Positions 44,554-54,880 of a stretch of 64,000 nucleotides of DNA are shown here, piece after piece. Below the pieces are notes generated by a model. It made no database searches, had not been told where the DNA came from, and saw only the letters and a program-made list of their open reading frames with translations. The position numbers and the translations under genes are program-made. Position 1 is the first letter of the stretch; the number at the start of each line of letters is the position of its first letter. Source of the stretch: Erythroxylum novogranatense (taxonomy: Eukaryota; Streptophyta; Magnoliopsida; Malpighiales; Erythroxylaceae); contig CM057230.1 in NCBI GenBank assembly GCA_029891385.1, forward strand, positions 34,427,402 to 34,491,401. Reading direction: 5' to 3'.

Positions 44554-44758
44554 CTCGTGATCAATATACCTCGGGTTTTCTTCACGTTTGTTTCGTTCTT
44601 GCTTCCACTCTACCTTTATTTGCTCTTTCTTGCTCTTAGTTCCCGGAAATTCCGTTCAACCGTCGTCCGATTTCCCTGTCTCAAATCACTAAATAGGTAC
44701 GTCCTTTTTCCTCGTCTCCTCTAAAGTTTCTTTTCCAAAAGTTCTCTTTTTGGTAAAC

Positions 44759-45547
44759 ATGTCGATGGCCAGTTCTAGAAGTATGGTGGAGGGTGTCGAA
44801 GAGATATCAACGAGAGAAAGGAAGGATGGGTTGGTTGTGGAGGCGCCGCCGAGAAATGAATCGACGATGACCGTGGGGGAGCTGAATCGGTCAGTACTTG
44901 GATATAACATCCCCACGTCCTGGGGACCCCGGCTGGCCCTGGGGAATGAGCGAATCTTCAGCAACTTGAGTGGATATTTCGCCGTTTTCGATAGTTTTTT
45001 CTCGGTTGGTGGTATGAGGCTTCCATACGTCCCGATCGTCGACAAGGTGTGCACGACCTATCAGCTGATGCCGAGCCAAGTTCCTCCGAATAGCTGGAGG
45101 TTTATTAACGGTCTGGCATTGTTGTGCCATCAATTTGGCTGCCCTCCTTCGATTGGCGTCCTGCGCCATTCCTTGAGAATGAGTCAGAGTCCGATCTCTA
45201 GGGCCGGGGTCCTTTCTTTGCAATACCGAGATGCCCGGTATCGGCTGACCGGGACAGCTTCGAAGGTCTCTTCTTGGCGGACGAAGTATTTCTTTGTGAA
45301 GCCCCTAGGGACCTCCTTCGAGTCTCGGCCGTGGAGGTATCCTTTAGCCGAGCAGTGGAATGACGTGTCGAGCATATCCTTTAGTAGGGAGGAGTGGATA
45401 GTAGTTAGTCGTATAAAAGCGCTCGGTCGATACGACTTCGCTCGGCTCATCCAGGGCTATTTCGGGGGGGCCTCGGCCAGTTCTTTTCTTCTCGATCCCC
45501 TACCACGGATTAGCGGGCTAGGAGAGGAAGCTGCCCCGTCTGGTTGA
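44759..45547 (+). CDS. Antisense-gene exon 1, transposon-associated protein of unknown function
   Basis: An open frame of 262 codons from ATG 44759, on the strand opposite to the element's pol. It reads MSMASSRSMVEG..., then a globular region with NIFTS-like elements: YNIPTSWGPRLALGNERIF, MRLPYVPIVDKVCTTYQLMP, NSWRFINGLALLCHQFGCPP and RYRLTGTASKVSSWRTKYFF. This layout resembles the so-called putative gypsy-type transposon domain (Transposase_28, PF04195), whose function is unknown. The frame ends at TGA 45545. It may be spliced to 45625-47010 through a short T-rich intron. No stop or shift is seen within it, unlike pol. Confidence 0.65.
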   Translation: MSMASSRSMVEGVEEISTRERKDGLVVEAPPRNESTMTVGELNRSVLGYNIPTSWGPRLALGNERIFSNLSGYFAVFDSFFSVGGMRLPYVPIVDKVCTTYQLMPSQVPPNSWRFINGLALLCHQFGCPPSIGVLRHSLRMSQSPISRAGVLSLQYRDARYRLTGTASKVSSWRTKYFFVKPLGTSFESRPWRYPLAEQWNDVSSISFSREEWIVVSRIKALGRYDFARLIQGYFGGASASSFLLDPLPRISGLGEEAAPSG

Positions 45548-45624
45548 CCCTTCATGGTTCAGTTACTTACTGAATTTTTTATTATTGGTTTTGCTTTCTG
45601 ACTTGTTTTTATTGCTGTGCAATC
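45548..45624 (+). other. Possible short intron of the antisense gene
   Basis: A T-rich stretch (TTTTTTATTATTGG, TTTTTATTGC) separates two long plus-strand frames in different phases. Its composition fits a plant intron, but no single GT...AG pair is clearly best, so the junction is left open. Confidence 0.35.
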
Positions 45625-47010
45625 ATGGTAAGGATAAAGGATTTTGTCGGGTCCGCCGCTCCCCCAAAATCCAAAGAGCAGGCTGCAGGGAAGAAGAAGA
45701 GGAAAGAGGAGGAGACTGGTGAAGGCTCCGCTCCGCTGGTGGAGCTCGACCATTCTGCAGTGTCGCCGGTCCCTCCGCCTACTGAAGATCGTCCCGTTGT
45801 ATCAGCGTCTTTGCCGATTGTGTCAGTAAGTGCGGGCCGAGCGGGTCCAGAAGAGGAGGAGGAAGTGGAGGAATTGGAGCTGCCTCTTAAGAGGAAGAGG
45901 CTGGTTCGGCTTGGTGATCTGCCATCCGGCTCGTCTAGTCGAGGCGGGAAAGAGAAAGAGAAAAAAGGCAAAGGGAGAAGGCGAGCAGCTAACGTCGAGC
46001 AGTGGGAGTCTGCGATTAAGCTGGCCAAAACTGCCTCGATCGGGGACCTCGAAGTGTCTCGCCATATTGCCGAGAGGATTACTCCCCCGGTGGATGGGCA
46101 GGTTATGGACAAGAAGAATAATCTGGAGTTGGGGTCTCAACTCATTCGTAGCGGTATACAGAGTGCGACGATGTCCTTCGCGGTGGTGCAACGTCTGGAG
46201 GCTCTGAACCAGGAAGTCCGGGACCTTCATGAGCAGATGAAGGCTTTGAAGGACGAGCTTTCGGAGGTGAAGGAAGGAAGAGACCTTCTTCAGGCTCAAA
46301 ACTCTTCTTTAGAGGAGGAGAAGAAATCTCGGGAGGAAGCGATGAGTACTTTGGAGGCTCAACTTGCTACGGGGGAGGAGGAGAAGATCAGGGCGATAGC
46401 AGCGAAGGGCGAGCTGGTCAAGGTGTGTGAGATCTTGGAGGGGAAAATGGAGTTAGAGAGGAAACTTAAAGAAAAGTTCCTCTAAGACTGTCATGCAGCG
46501 GTGGAAGACAAGCACATGACCAAGGATGTGTTGAGGAAGTTGCGATGCTCCGTTAAGAGGCAAAGAATCGAGGCGATCAAACGGTGGAAGAGAAGAAATT
46601 TGAATGCGGAATGCCTAGAGCTCACCTGCGACATAACCCTTTCGGTCCTGAAGAGGTGCCATGAGATTCACTTTCCCGATGGGTCGGAGCGGCCTTCATT
46701 TGAAGATTATGCCGAGTCGCTGCTTCCTGCTCTCGGCCTTTCGTTGGAGGGAATTAAGGAGAGGGCCGTGGGGGAGCGGACCGTTGTTCCGGACGAGGAG
46801 TTGGATCTTAGCTCGGCAGAAGAAGAAGAGGATGTCTCTCCGCTGTCAGCTCCTCCTGATCCAATTGTCGGCCCTTCTTTTTCCTTGGCCGTTCCTGTTG
46901 TCGACCCTTCCTCTGCCGACCCGATTGTTGGCCCTTCTTCTCCATCGGTCGAGCCTGCTATCGACCCTGTTGTTGGTCCTCCCTTTCCTCCTCCCGAAGT
47001 GTCGGGGTGA
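45625..47010 (+). pseudogene. Antisense-gene exon 2: basic linker, coiled coil, Pro-rich tail
   Basis: One reading frame of about 460 codons interrupted by a single TAA (46483). It begins MVRIKDFVGS, and has a Lys/Arg/Glu-rich, probably disordered and nuclear-targeting stretch (GGKEKEKKGKGRRRA). A long coiled coil (VVQRLEALNQEVRDLHEQMK to ERKLKEKF) follows, then a conserved-looking block HFPDGSERPSFEDYAESLL and a Pro/Ser tail with repeated DP(I/V)VGP units. This architecture is common in antisense ORFs of Tat-related elements. With one stop it may be near-intact. What the protein does is unknown. Confidence 0.6.
46850..46990 (+). repeat. DPIVGP short repeats in the Pro-rich tail
   Basis: Four to five imperfect copies of a codon block reading (D/E)P(I/V)VGPS/PF in 140 bp, from GATCCAATTGTCGGCCCTTC-like DNA units. 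Confidence 0.7.
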
Positions 47011-47277
47011 TTGTTTCCTTTTGTAAAGCTCATCTGGTAGGGCTTGTGACCAGAACTTTTGATTCTAACGGATGGAAGTGCGTTTTTCACTACCTCTTTT
47101 GCATTTAAGGTTAGACTATCTCTTTAAGTAGCAAATTGTGTGCGAGTGTATTCGTTGTGCATCGAACGGGTGACTTAGGTCGAGCGATTATGAGGTCGGA
47201 CGATCATAGGTTTTAACTTAGGATCCTAGGTGAGTGTGGTCGATCGATGCCGAGGTTTGTGACGAGGCCGAATAAGG

Positions 47278-48000
47278 GGTCCCAAGGATCTTGTCTTGGC
47301 GACTGACCGACCATGGTCGATCCGTGTCGAGGCCGAGCGAGGGGTCCCAAGGATCTTGTCCTGGCGACCCGACCGACCGTAGTCGGTCTATGTTAAGGCC
47401 GAGCGAGGGGTCCCAAGGATCTTGTCGTGGCGACCCGACCGACCGTAGTCGATCTATTTCGAGGCCGAGCGAGGGGTCCCAAGGATCTTGTCTTGGCGAC
47501 CCGACCAACCGTAGTCGATCTATGTCGAGACCGAGCGAAGGGTCCCAAGGATCTTGTCTTGGCGACCTGACCGACCGTAGTCGATCTATGTCGAGGCCGA
47601 GCGAGGGGTCCCAAGGATCTTGTCTTGGCGACCCGACCGATCGTAGTCGATCTATGTCGAGGCCGAGTGAGGGGTCCTAAGGATCTTGTCTTGACGACCC
47701 GATCGATCGTAGTCGATCTATGTCGAGGCCGAGCGAGGGGTCTCAAGGATCTTGTCTTGGCGACCCAACCGAACGTAGTCGATCTATGTCGAGGCCAAGC
47801 GAGGGGTCCCAAGGATCTTGTCTTGGCGACCTGACCGACCGTAGTAGATCTATGTCGAGGCCGAGCGAGGGGTCCCAAGGATCTTGTTTTGGCGACCCGA
47901 CCGACCGTAGTTGATCTATGTCGAGGCCGAGCGAGGGGTCCCAAGGATCTTGTCTTGGCGACCAGACCGAGCGATGTCGATGGGATTTTCTACTCTGCCA
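47278..48000. repeat. 66-bp minisatellite (11 units)
   Basis: Units start GGTCCCAAGGATCTTGTC at 47278, 47343, 47409, 47475 and then every 66 bp to 47937. Neighbouring units differ by only a few bases. Since 66 is 22 codons, frames stay open across units: the plus strand encodes a repeat containing SRPSEGSQGSCLGDPTDRS, and the minus strand a repeat containing GPLARPRHRSTTVGRVAKT. It lies between the ends of pol and of the antisense gene. Tat elements are known to carry such arrays in this region. Confidence 0.95.
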
Positions 48001-48230
48001 ATTTTAATGGAGTTCGTTCTTACCGAGAAATCTGAAAAACTCCTTTATTGATGATAATGAGGGCGTGGACCGTTAAAAAACCTGTCTGGTAGGGACAGGA
48101 AAAAGGTACCCACAAGTTTTGTACAAAAATAGTATTGAACAAACATTAACTAAAATAAAACTTATCTACTGGTAGAACGCCTTCAGGTTTCGAGAGTTCC
48201 ATGGCCTTGGTAGAATTTTCCCATTCGCAT
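48001..48230. other. Spacer between minisatellite and pol end
   Basis: No coding motif. It includes GGTAGGGACAGG and A-rich sequence and probably holds the 3' end of the pol transcript. Confidence 0.4.
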
Positions 48231-49083
48231 CGCGTAGGATGTAAGAGCCATGCCCAGCTTGCTTAATCACCTGATAGGGTCCTTCCCATGCCTGTCCAAG
48301 CTTTCCAGGGTGTTTCCCAGTCGCCTCGACTTTTCGCAGGACGTACCCCCAACCTTTACGTCGCTCGGCTTTATCCTTCTGTTGTAGAACTTCGTTACTT
48401 TCTGCCTGACGGCTTCCGAACGAGCAGCAACCCTCTCCCTGTCTTCACTGAGAAGCACGAGCTCGGCTCGGCAGGCTTCGTTGTTCCGCTCTTCGTCATA
48501 GTTTCACACCATTTGGTTGTGCAACACCACTTCTACGGGAACTAAGGCTTCCGCCCCAAAGGTCATCCTGAACGGTATTTCCCCTGTGGCTCCATTTGGT
48601 GTGGTTCTGTACGCCCACAACACTTCATCAAGTTCTTCCACCCAAGTCTTTCGTCCGTCAAGGCACTTCTTAAGAGCACTCATTATCTTTTTGTTTGTGT
48701 TCTCTGCGAGACCGTTGCTTTGGGGGTGAGCTACTGAGATCAACTATAGCCTTATCTTTTGTTGGTCACAGAAATCTTTGAACTTATCATTATCGAACTG
48801 CCGACCGTTGTCTGCAACTAGCACCATAGGCATCCCGAAGCGAGTTAGTATATTTTTCTTTACGAAACTCTCAACCTTCTGCTCGGAAATTGTAGCGACC
48901 GTTTCTGTTTCTACCCATTTGGTGAAGTACTCCGCTGCGACTATCCTTCTTCTGTTCGGGACCGAGAGGGAAGGGCCCCAGTATATCCATTCCCCATTGA
49001 GCGAAAGGAATAGGATGACTCACAATTTTCATCCTCTCGGTCGGCTGGTGGGACAGGCTGTTGTTTCTCTGGTAGGCCCCACA
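48231..49083 (-). pseudogene. Tat gypsy integrase, core and C-terminus
   Basis: On the minus strand: HPIPFAQWGMDILGPFP (first catalytic D, near 48990), a frameshift near 48955, then EYFTKWVETETV, VLVADNGRQFDN (second D) and [15 protein letters not shown] (catalytic E, near 48715). The C-terminal part has [20 protein letters not shown] and KVTKFYNRRIKPSDVKVG. Stops occur near 48745 and 48500. The three catalytic residues are still readable, but not in one frame. Confidence 0.88.
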
Positions 49084-49701
49084 TCAATCGACTTTCTCCT
49101 GGCAGTCTTTCCTCATCGTCGACCAGTAATACCCCTGTCTGATCAGCCTATGGGCTAAAATTCTGCCTCCTACATGGTTGCCATACATTCCTTCGTGGAC
49201 TTTAGCCATTGCTTGTTCTGCCTCTTCTTCATTTAAGCATCGCAGCAGTGGCCAGTCATAAGATTGCTTATACAGGGCGTCATTTATGATTGCATATTCA
49301 GCCGCCTTTATTCTCAATTTCTTGGCCTCTGAGGTTTCTTGCGGTTGTGTTCCCTCTAGGACATATCGTCTAATCGGTTCCATCCAACTCGATCGATCAG
49401 TATTTACATCAAGAACTTCATTGGCTTTTTGAATGCTAGGACGATCTAGTCGTTCGACTAGCACGTTATTTTTGGCATCTCGATCTGAGGCCATTTTGGA
49501 GAGCGCATCCGCTTTAGCATTTTGAGCTCGTTCTATCCTGTTGATCGAGTACTATTTCAAATTACTTAACTCCCGCTTTACTAGCTCCAGGTACTCGATC
49601 ATGCTGTTTCCCTTGGCTTCATACTGCCCAGTGACTTGGCCGACCACCACTTGGCTATCACTATATATCTTTAGATGTTTTACCTCCATTTCCTTAGCCA
49701 G
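49084..49701 (-). pseudogene. Tat gypsy second RNase H end and integrase zinc finger
   Basis: On the minus strand, after a stop at about 49702, the archaeal-type RNase H continues (KHLKIYSDSQVVVGQVTGQY, with a catalytic D) to NAKADALSKMASD. A linker follows, then the integrase N-terminal H..H..C..C region: VHEGMYGNHVGGRILAHRL and GYYWSTMRKDCQEKVD. A second RNase H of this kind is a lineage marker of Tat elements. Confidence 0.85.
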
Positions 49702-50523
49702 TTAGAGACCGGCTATCAGAGCCTCATATTCTGCCTCATTATTGGAGGCCTTGAATTCTAGCTGAAGGGCGTATTCCACCTTCTCTTCCATATGCGGGTC
49801 GATTAATACCACTCTTGCTTCGCATCCTTCAGCGTTGGACGACCCGTCAATGAACAAGCTCCAGGCAAGGAATTGCTCACCCTTCGAGCTGGGTTGGCTC
49901 ATCTCTGCAATGAAGTCTGCCAACACCTGTGCCTTAATCATCGTCCGGGGCTTATATTGTATGTCGAAATCTCCCAACTCTACCGCCCACTTTATTAGTC
50001 GACTCGAAGTTTTGAGCTTTTGAAGGCACTGCCTGAGGGGTTGGTCAGTCCATACCTCGATGGTATGACTTTGGAAGTAAAGTCTTAGCTTCCGAGCCAT
50101 CGTTATCAAGAAGAGGGCTAGTTTTTCTATAGGTGCATACCGCGTTTCCTGTCCGGTCAACACCATACTGACGTAGTAGACCGGGTGCTGCTCATTTCCC
50201 TCCGGTTGAACAAGTACTGCGCTGATCAACCCTTCTGTAACCGTCAAAAATAAAATCCGATTCTCCCCCTCAACCGGGCTTTGCAGGATAGGTGGGTTAG
50301 ATAAATATTGCTTCAAGTGTTGAAAAGCCTTCTCGCATTCCTCCGGCCACTGGAACTGGATTATATTCTCTTTCCTTAAAATCTTGAAAAATGGGAGGCA
50401 TTTGTCTCCCAATCTGGAAACGAACCTGCTTAGAGAGACTATCCGAACAGTCAATATATGTATTTCTTTCAAGCATTGCGGCGAAGACATTTCGATGATG
50501 GCTTCGATCTTTTCTGGATTATC
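49702..50523 (-). pseudogene. Tat gypsy RNase H and start of second RNase H
   Basis: A 262-codon minus-strand frame. The first RNase H is visible as FLTVTEGLISAVLVQPEG, RYAPIEKLALFLITMARKL and WTDQPLRQCLQ, in the degenerate form typical of Tat elements. The linker ADFIAEM is followed by the second RNase H start: LFIDGSSNAEGCEARVVL and ASNNEAEYEALIAGL, with D and E catalytic residues. A stop at 50521 separates it from RT, and another ends it at 49702. Confidence 0.9.
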
Positions 50524-51204
50524 TTAGATCCCCCGCTGAGTAATCATAAACCCCAGGAATTTTCCTGTTGTCACACCAAAGACACATTTTTTCGGGTTAA
50601 ACTTCATCTGAAATCTGTTGAGGGTCTGGAAGACCTCTCTGGAATTCTCCACATGCTCCGCGGCCGTCTTACTTTTGACCACCATGTCGTCCACATAGGC
50701 CTCGACCAATCGACCTATCTGTTTCTTAAAAACTTCTATGACGAGTCGCTGATAGGTGGCCCCCGCATTCTTCATACCAAACGACATTACTTGATAACAG
50801 TATGTGCCTTGGTCGGTTATAAAGGCAGTCTTTTCTTCGTCTTCAAGACTCATCTGAATTTGATGATAGCCCGAGAAAGCATCCAGGAAGCTGAGAAGTT
50901 CATGCCCGGAGGTGGAGTCTACTAGCTGGTCGATCTTGGGCAAGGGGAAACTGTCATTTGGACATGCTTTGTTTAGGTCGGTGAAATCAATGCGCATTCT
51001 CCACTTCCCATTCTTCTTTCTCACTAAAACTACATTGGCGAGCCATTCGGGATACTTAACTTCTCGGATGAACCCGGCTTCGAGTAATTTCTCTATCTCT
51101 TTCTCGATCACCTCCTGTTGCTCTTTGCTATGCCATCGCTTCTTTTGTCTAACCGGCTTGTAATCTTGTCGAATACCAAGTGAGTGCGAGCTGCTAAGTA
51201 GCAC
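50524..51204 (-). pseudogene. Tat gypsy reverse transcriptase
   Basis: An open block of about 220 codons on the minus strand: EIEKLLEAGFIREVKYPEWL, GKWRMRIDFTDLNKACP, FPLPKIDQLVD, LLSFLDAFSGYHQIQM (first catalytic D), FGMKNAGATYQRLV and the AYVDDMVVKS box. These are canonical plant gypsy RT motifs and all key residues are present. It overlaps the protease block in another frame near 51110-51200. Confidence 0.92.
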
Positions 51205-51825
51205 TCCCTAGCGATTCTCTGCTGACCTCTGATAGTACCGATTCCATGGGGCGTTAGGAATTTCATCGCTTGGTAGTATGTGGAGACAACCGCTCTAAGG
51301 GTGTTTTGAGTAGCTCGCCCAATTATTGCATTGTACGCCCCTTGAAACTTCACCACTAGGAATTCAACGTCCTTCTCAATTTGACGCGGCCTTTGCCCGA
51401 ACTTCACTTTCAAACATACCCGGGCAAATGGATAGGCCGATGCTCCAGTTACCCCTTTGATGGGTCCTTCTATAGGCAGTAGTCGATCTTCGGGTACCTC
51501 CATCTGCTTGAAGACATCATAATACAACAGGTCGACCGAGCTGCCCGTATCAATCATTACCCGCTTCACCTCGTTGCCGTCCATGTTTAGATTTACAACG
51601 AGCGCGTCATCATGAGGACAACTTACACCATCGAGGTCAGACTCGTTGAACAATATCATCCCGTCGTTCTCCTTTTTTCATTTGGTTGACGAGTCTTTGC
51701 CGACCTGCCTGGCATATCTCTTTCTTCCTTTAGCGGTGGATCCCCCCGCTGCATTTCCACCAAATATCATGTTAATGACCCTCACCGGTCGATCATCTTG
51801 TTGCCCATCGTTTCTGTCGCCTCTT
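51108..51825 (-). pseudogene. Tat gypsy gag end and protease
   Basis: On the minus strand the frame enters from the copia joint with QDDRPVRVINMIFGGNAA, a gag-PR linker typical of the lineage. After a stop near 51677 comes the protease: KRVMIDTGSSVDLLYYDVF (active-site DTG), YPFARVCLKVKFG and YNAIIGRATQNTLRAVVSTY. The usual long spacer between protease and RT appears shortened: the protease ends only a few dozen codons before the RT start. The frame runs on as ECYLAARTH, after which a shift joins it to RT. Confidence 0.87.
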
Positions 51826-51849
51826 TGTAAGTGATAAATCGACTTGTAC

Positions 51850-51873
51850 CATGTGTAAGTCGACTTACACATG
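51850..51873. repeat. Perfect 24-bp palindrome at LTR 1 edge
   Basis: CATGTGTAAGTC followed directly by its exact reverse complement GACTTACACATG, centred on a GTCGAC site. The core TGTAAGT...ACTTACA echoes the LTR's own terminal TGTAAGTG. Confidence 0.95.
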
Positions 51874-53149
51874 TTCGGTACCGATAAGTCGACTTGTTCA
51901 AGGTCGGTACTGTTTATTTGTGCCCTAAAGGCAATCCCCTTTAGTGCGTTTTATTCAAAGTCGTGTGCAGACTTTATGAATAAATAAAAAAAAGGCATTA
52001 TTCATTAATTTGATATTCATAAACATTGTTTATGAATTGATTGGATCTTTAATCGAATTAATGAAGTCCATGATATATGACATAGCATGAAGGAAATTAT
52101 GATGTGTTCATACTCACGAGATTCCTATCATGTGCAATAATGTCAAGATATCTAAACTCTCCTAGTCATAGGATTAATGAGGCCGACATCATTAATCCGG
52201 ATAGACTAGCACATGTCATATTCCTTGATTGGATCAGCGGTGGATCTCGAAGCTGTAAATATGAGATATTTAGAATTGACATGTGGATGCTTACTAGCGG
52301 TAGTAAGTTCATTGGATGACCGCCATGAGATCATCACATGAATATCTTATCTAAGTGTTAGTGATAATCTCATCATAGAATGGTGCAAGTATCCTTGACT
52401 TGAGGTACTCAAGGATATCTTGGATCTTGATCCCTGCTTTGACTCCATTCCTTGTTGCCTTCCGAGGTAACTCATAGGGTGGTGCTTGGGTGCGACTTGA
52501 GGTATTGAAGATAATTGAGTAGCCAATAAAGGATTCACCACTTCTGGATTAGCAGAAGAGATACCCATGGCCTCTTGTCAGGATCATTACTAAGGTTGGC
52601 CAGCATGTATGACATGAAGAGTGTCTTCATTGACATATAGAGTAATGAGTCCCAGGACGAGAACTGATATCACTTGGGCTAGACTCAGTCTAGTGAGAGT
52701 TGACACTTTGACCATACTCATAATCAAGTGGGGTATAGGATGGTGAAAGGACTAATTGCACAGTAATTGTCATGGAAGGGTTCGTGATGCGGTTCGTGAT
52801 GAATACATCAAACCGATTACTTTCCGGTCAATTAGGGGTCATGATGTGTTGCTAGATACCGCTCATGACTTGCTCAGATTAATTGTTAATCTAAGTGGCC
52901 AACATAACCGGAACTAAAGGGTCACACGATAAGAGTGATTCGTAGAATCAGTAAAATAGTAATTGGACAGAGTTCCAATTATGGAGAGCATTAGATTAAT
53001 GGATCCCAATGGATTGGGATATGTCCCGATGAGATCGCGACATCGATATTGTTAAGAAAAGTTTCCTAATCGCTTCAAAGATCGCGGGGCCCGCTAGGCC
53101 GGTAGGACCGACCCCAGTTGGACTGGACCTTAACAATTATATATTAATT

Positions 53150-53192
53150 GATTAATTAAGTAATTAATTAATTAATTATATATATATATATA
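53150..53192. repeat. TAAT and TA microsatellites in LTR 1
   Basis: A run of TTAA/TAAT units continues into a TA run; LTR 2 has the same at about 60894-60941 with slightly fewer TA units. Confidence 0.85.
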
Positions 53193-53759
53193 TGTCCATG
53201 TGCGTTGAAAGTGGGAGAAGAAATGTTAAAAGCTTTGAAAAGTCAAACATCATTTATTACTTTCCTTAAATGATGTGCCATCCACTTGTAAGCTACTCAT
53301 TGGTGTCTTAAAAGTTAATGAACACCAATATATATGCTGCTTGTTTCGTGGATGGCTACATATATGAGAGTTTCGATGGTTTCCTAAAAGGTTAAGAGAG
53401 AAAAATGCTTAAGTGTTAAGCAAAAGGTGAAAAAGGGTTTTCATTTCTTTATTTTCTCTTAAGGCATCATCGATTCTGCTCTTCTTCTCCAAGAATCCAA
53501 TGTCAGTCTGAAGCTCTCCAGGACAGAGGTAGGCTCTAGCAGGCTTTAATCTGTTCTAGCTATTCCCGGGTCAAAGGGGTTTGATTCGGTTAGATTTTCT
53601 GATCTCTGCGTGGATCACCTTTAGAGATAGTCTCTTTTGGCTATTTAGGTTGATGTCTTCATACCGATACCTGGATCACAGGATTCGGAAAGTCCTGGGA
53701 ACAAAATTTTGTTTTCCGCTGCCGGTACATGTGATGTACCTCCCGGAATTTTCCTACAG

Positions 53760-53771
53760 TGGTATCAGAGC
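53760..53771 (+). other. Copia array PBS 1
   Basis: TGGTATCAGAGC starts two bases after the LTR end, complementary to initiator Met tRNA. Confidence 0.95.
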
Positions 53772-54880
53772 GTCTGGTATCCCGTATGAAGCTAAAACCT
53801 AAGCGAGATCAGAAACCCTAATGGAATTTGCTGTTGATGCATGCTATCTGTTCAGATTTCGAATTTATATTGTGATATGTTTTTCGAAATTTTTATGCCC
53901 AGAATTGTTCATAACATGTTAGAGAATATGTCTATGAAATTTGAGAATTTATCGATTTGATTTGATATAGTTTTGCTAATTAATCCCCTAAGGTTACAGA
54001 TGCTGTTTTGTGAAACGATTCTGGAACAGGCATGAGTATAAAATCGAGAATAAATTCTAGAATTTTTTTTTCGGATTTTTCTTCACCTACATGTCTCTAA
54101 GATGTTGGTGAATGTCTTTGAGCATGGAAATTGGATTTCAAGGTGATTGGATATTTATTCACGAATTTATTCTATGCTGTTGGGAATTGCTGTGCTGATG
54201 AACACAGATTTTGAATCGATTTTGTTATTTAGGTTGACTGAGTTTTTGATGGCCTAAAATCCTGAAAATATTCATGTAGCATGTTCTGAACATGTAGTAA
54301 CCTATATAATTTTCTCATGATTTATTGAAATTGTTTCATTGATCATTTCGAGCAATGTACAGAACTGGACAGTTTTGTGAAAATTGTTGGGACTGTTTTG
54401 CTTGGCTTGATTGAGTGTGCTTTTTCAGTTCCAATTCCTTGAACCATTTTTAATGTGATTAAAAATGTGTTATCTTGATGTAGTATGATTGCCAAACTGA
54501 ATTGCTTGAAGTTGTTTATCCTAGAATTTTCGGATGCCTAATTGATCACAATAGCGTCTCGTTAACATGTTGCATTATCTTGTTTGTTTTGACCGTCATA
54601 TTTTTTATGGCATGTGCTGAAGTAAATTTGATAATGTATGTGCTAGCTAGAGATGCTTAGGTTGATAATTAGGGTGTTCCTAAATTATTTGGAAATTAAT
54701 GAGTTTTGACTCATTTCAAGTTTTTCATATAGTTTGACTATTTAAGGCATTCATGAATCAATGAAGTGTTCATTGAGGCATCAATTCACAGATATTACCC
54801 TAGGTATAATGGTATTGTGAATTGGAATTGCATGGATTGAGGAATTAGCCGATTAGAGTTTTTAGCAAAATTCCCTGGAT

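Larger units (their letters stand above)
43593..51825 (-). mobile_element. Tat-type Ty3/gypsy with antisense gene, 5' side cut
   Basis: A minus-strand gypsy whose protein order is protease, RT, RNase H, second (archaeal-like) RNase H, integrase. The double RNase H marks the Tat lineage. Downstream of pol lie a 66-bp minisatellite and an oppositely oriented gene, then a PPT and a 3' LTR. The 5' side is cut at 51825 by the copia array, in the region just before protease. Gag and the 5' LTR should lie beyond the right end of the window. The element is much more GC-rich than its surroundings. Confidence 0.85.
51826..53758 (+). repeat. Copia array LTR 1
   Basis: 1933 bp, TGTAAGTGATAAATCGAC to TTTTCCTACA, paired with 59583-61502. 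It contains three AAGTCGACTT-type palindromes at its left edge (one mutated to AAATCGACTT) and a TAAT/TA microsatellite near 53150-53192. Confidence 0.95.

Noticed and set aside
45609..46299. Long minus-strand frames opposite the antisense gene
   Set aside because: Shadows of the GC-rich plus-strand coding sequence, with low-complexity Ser/Pro content.
47393..47944. 183-codon minus-strand protein in the minisatellite
   Set aside because: Produced by an in-frame 66-bp repeat with no start context or domain; reported as a repeat only.
47278..48000. CRISPR-like array
   Set aside because: Units are contiguous 66-bp tandem copies with no unique spacers, in a plant retrotransposon.
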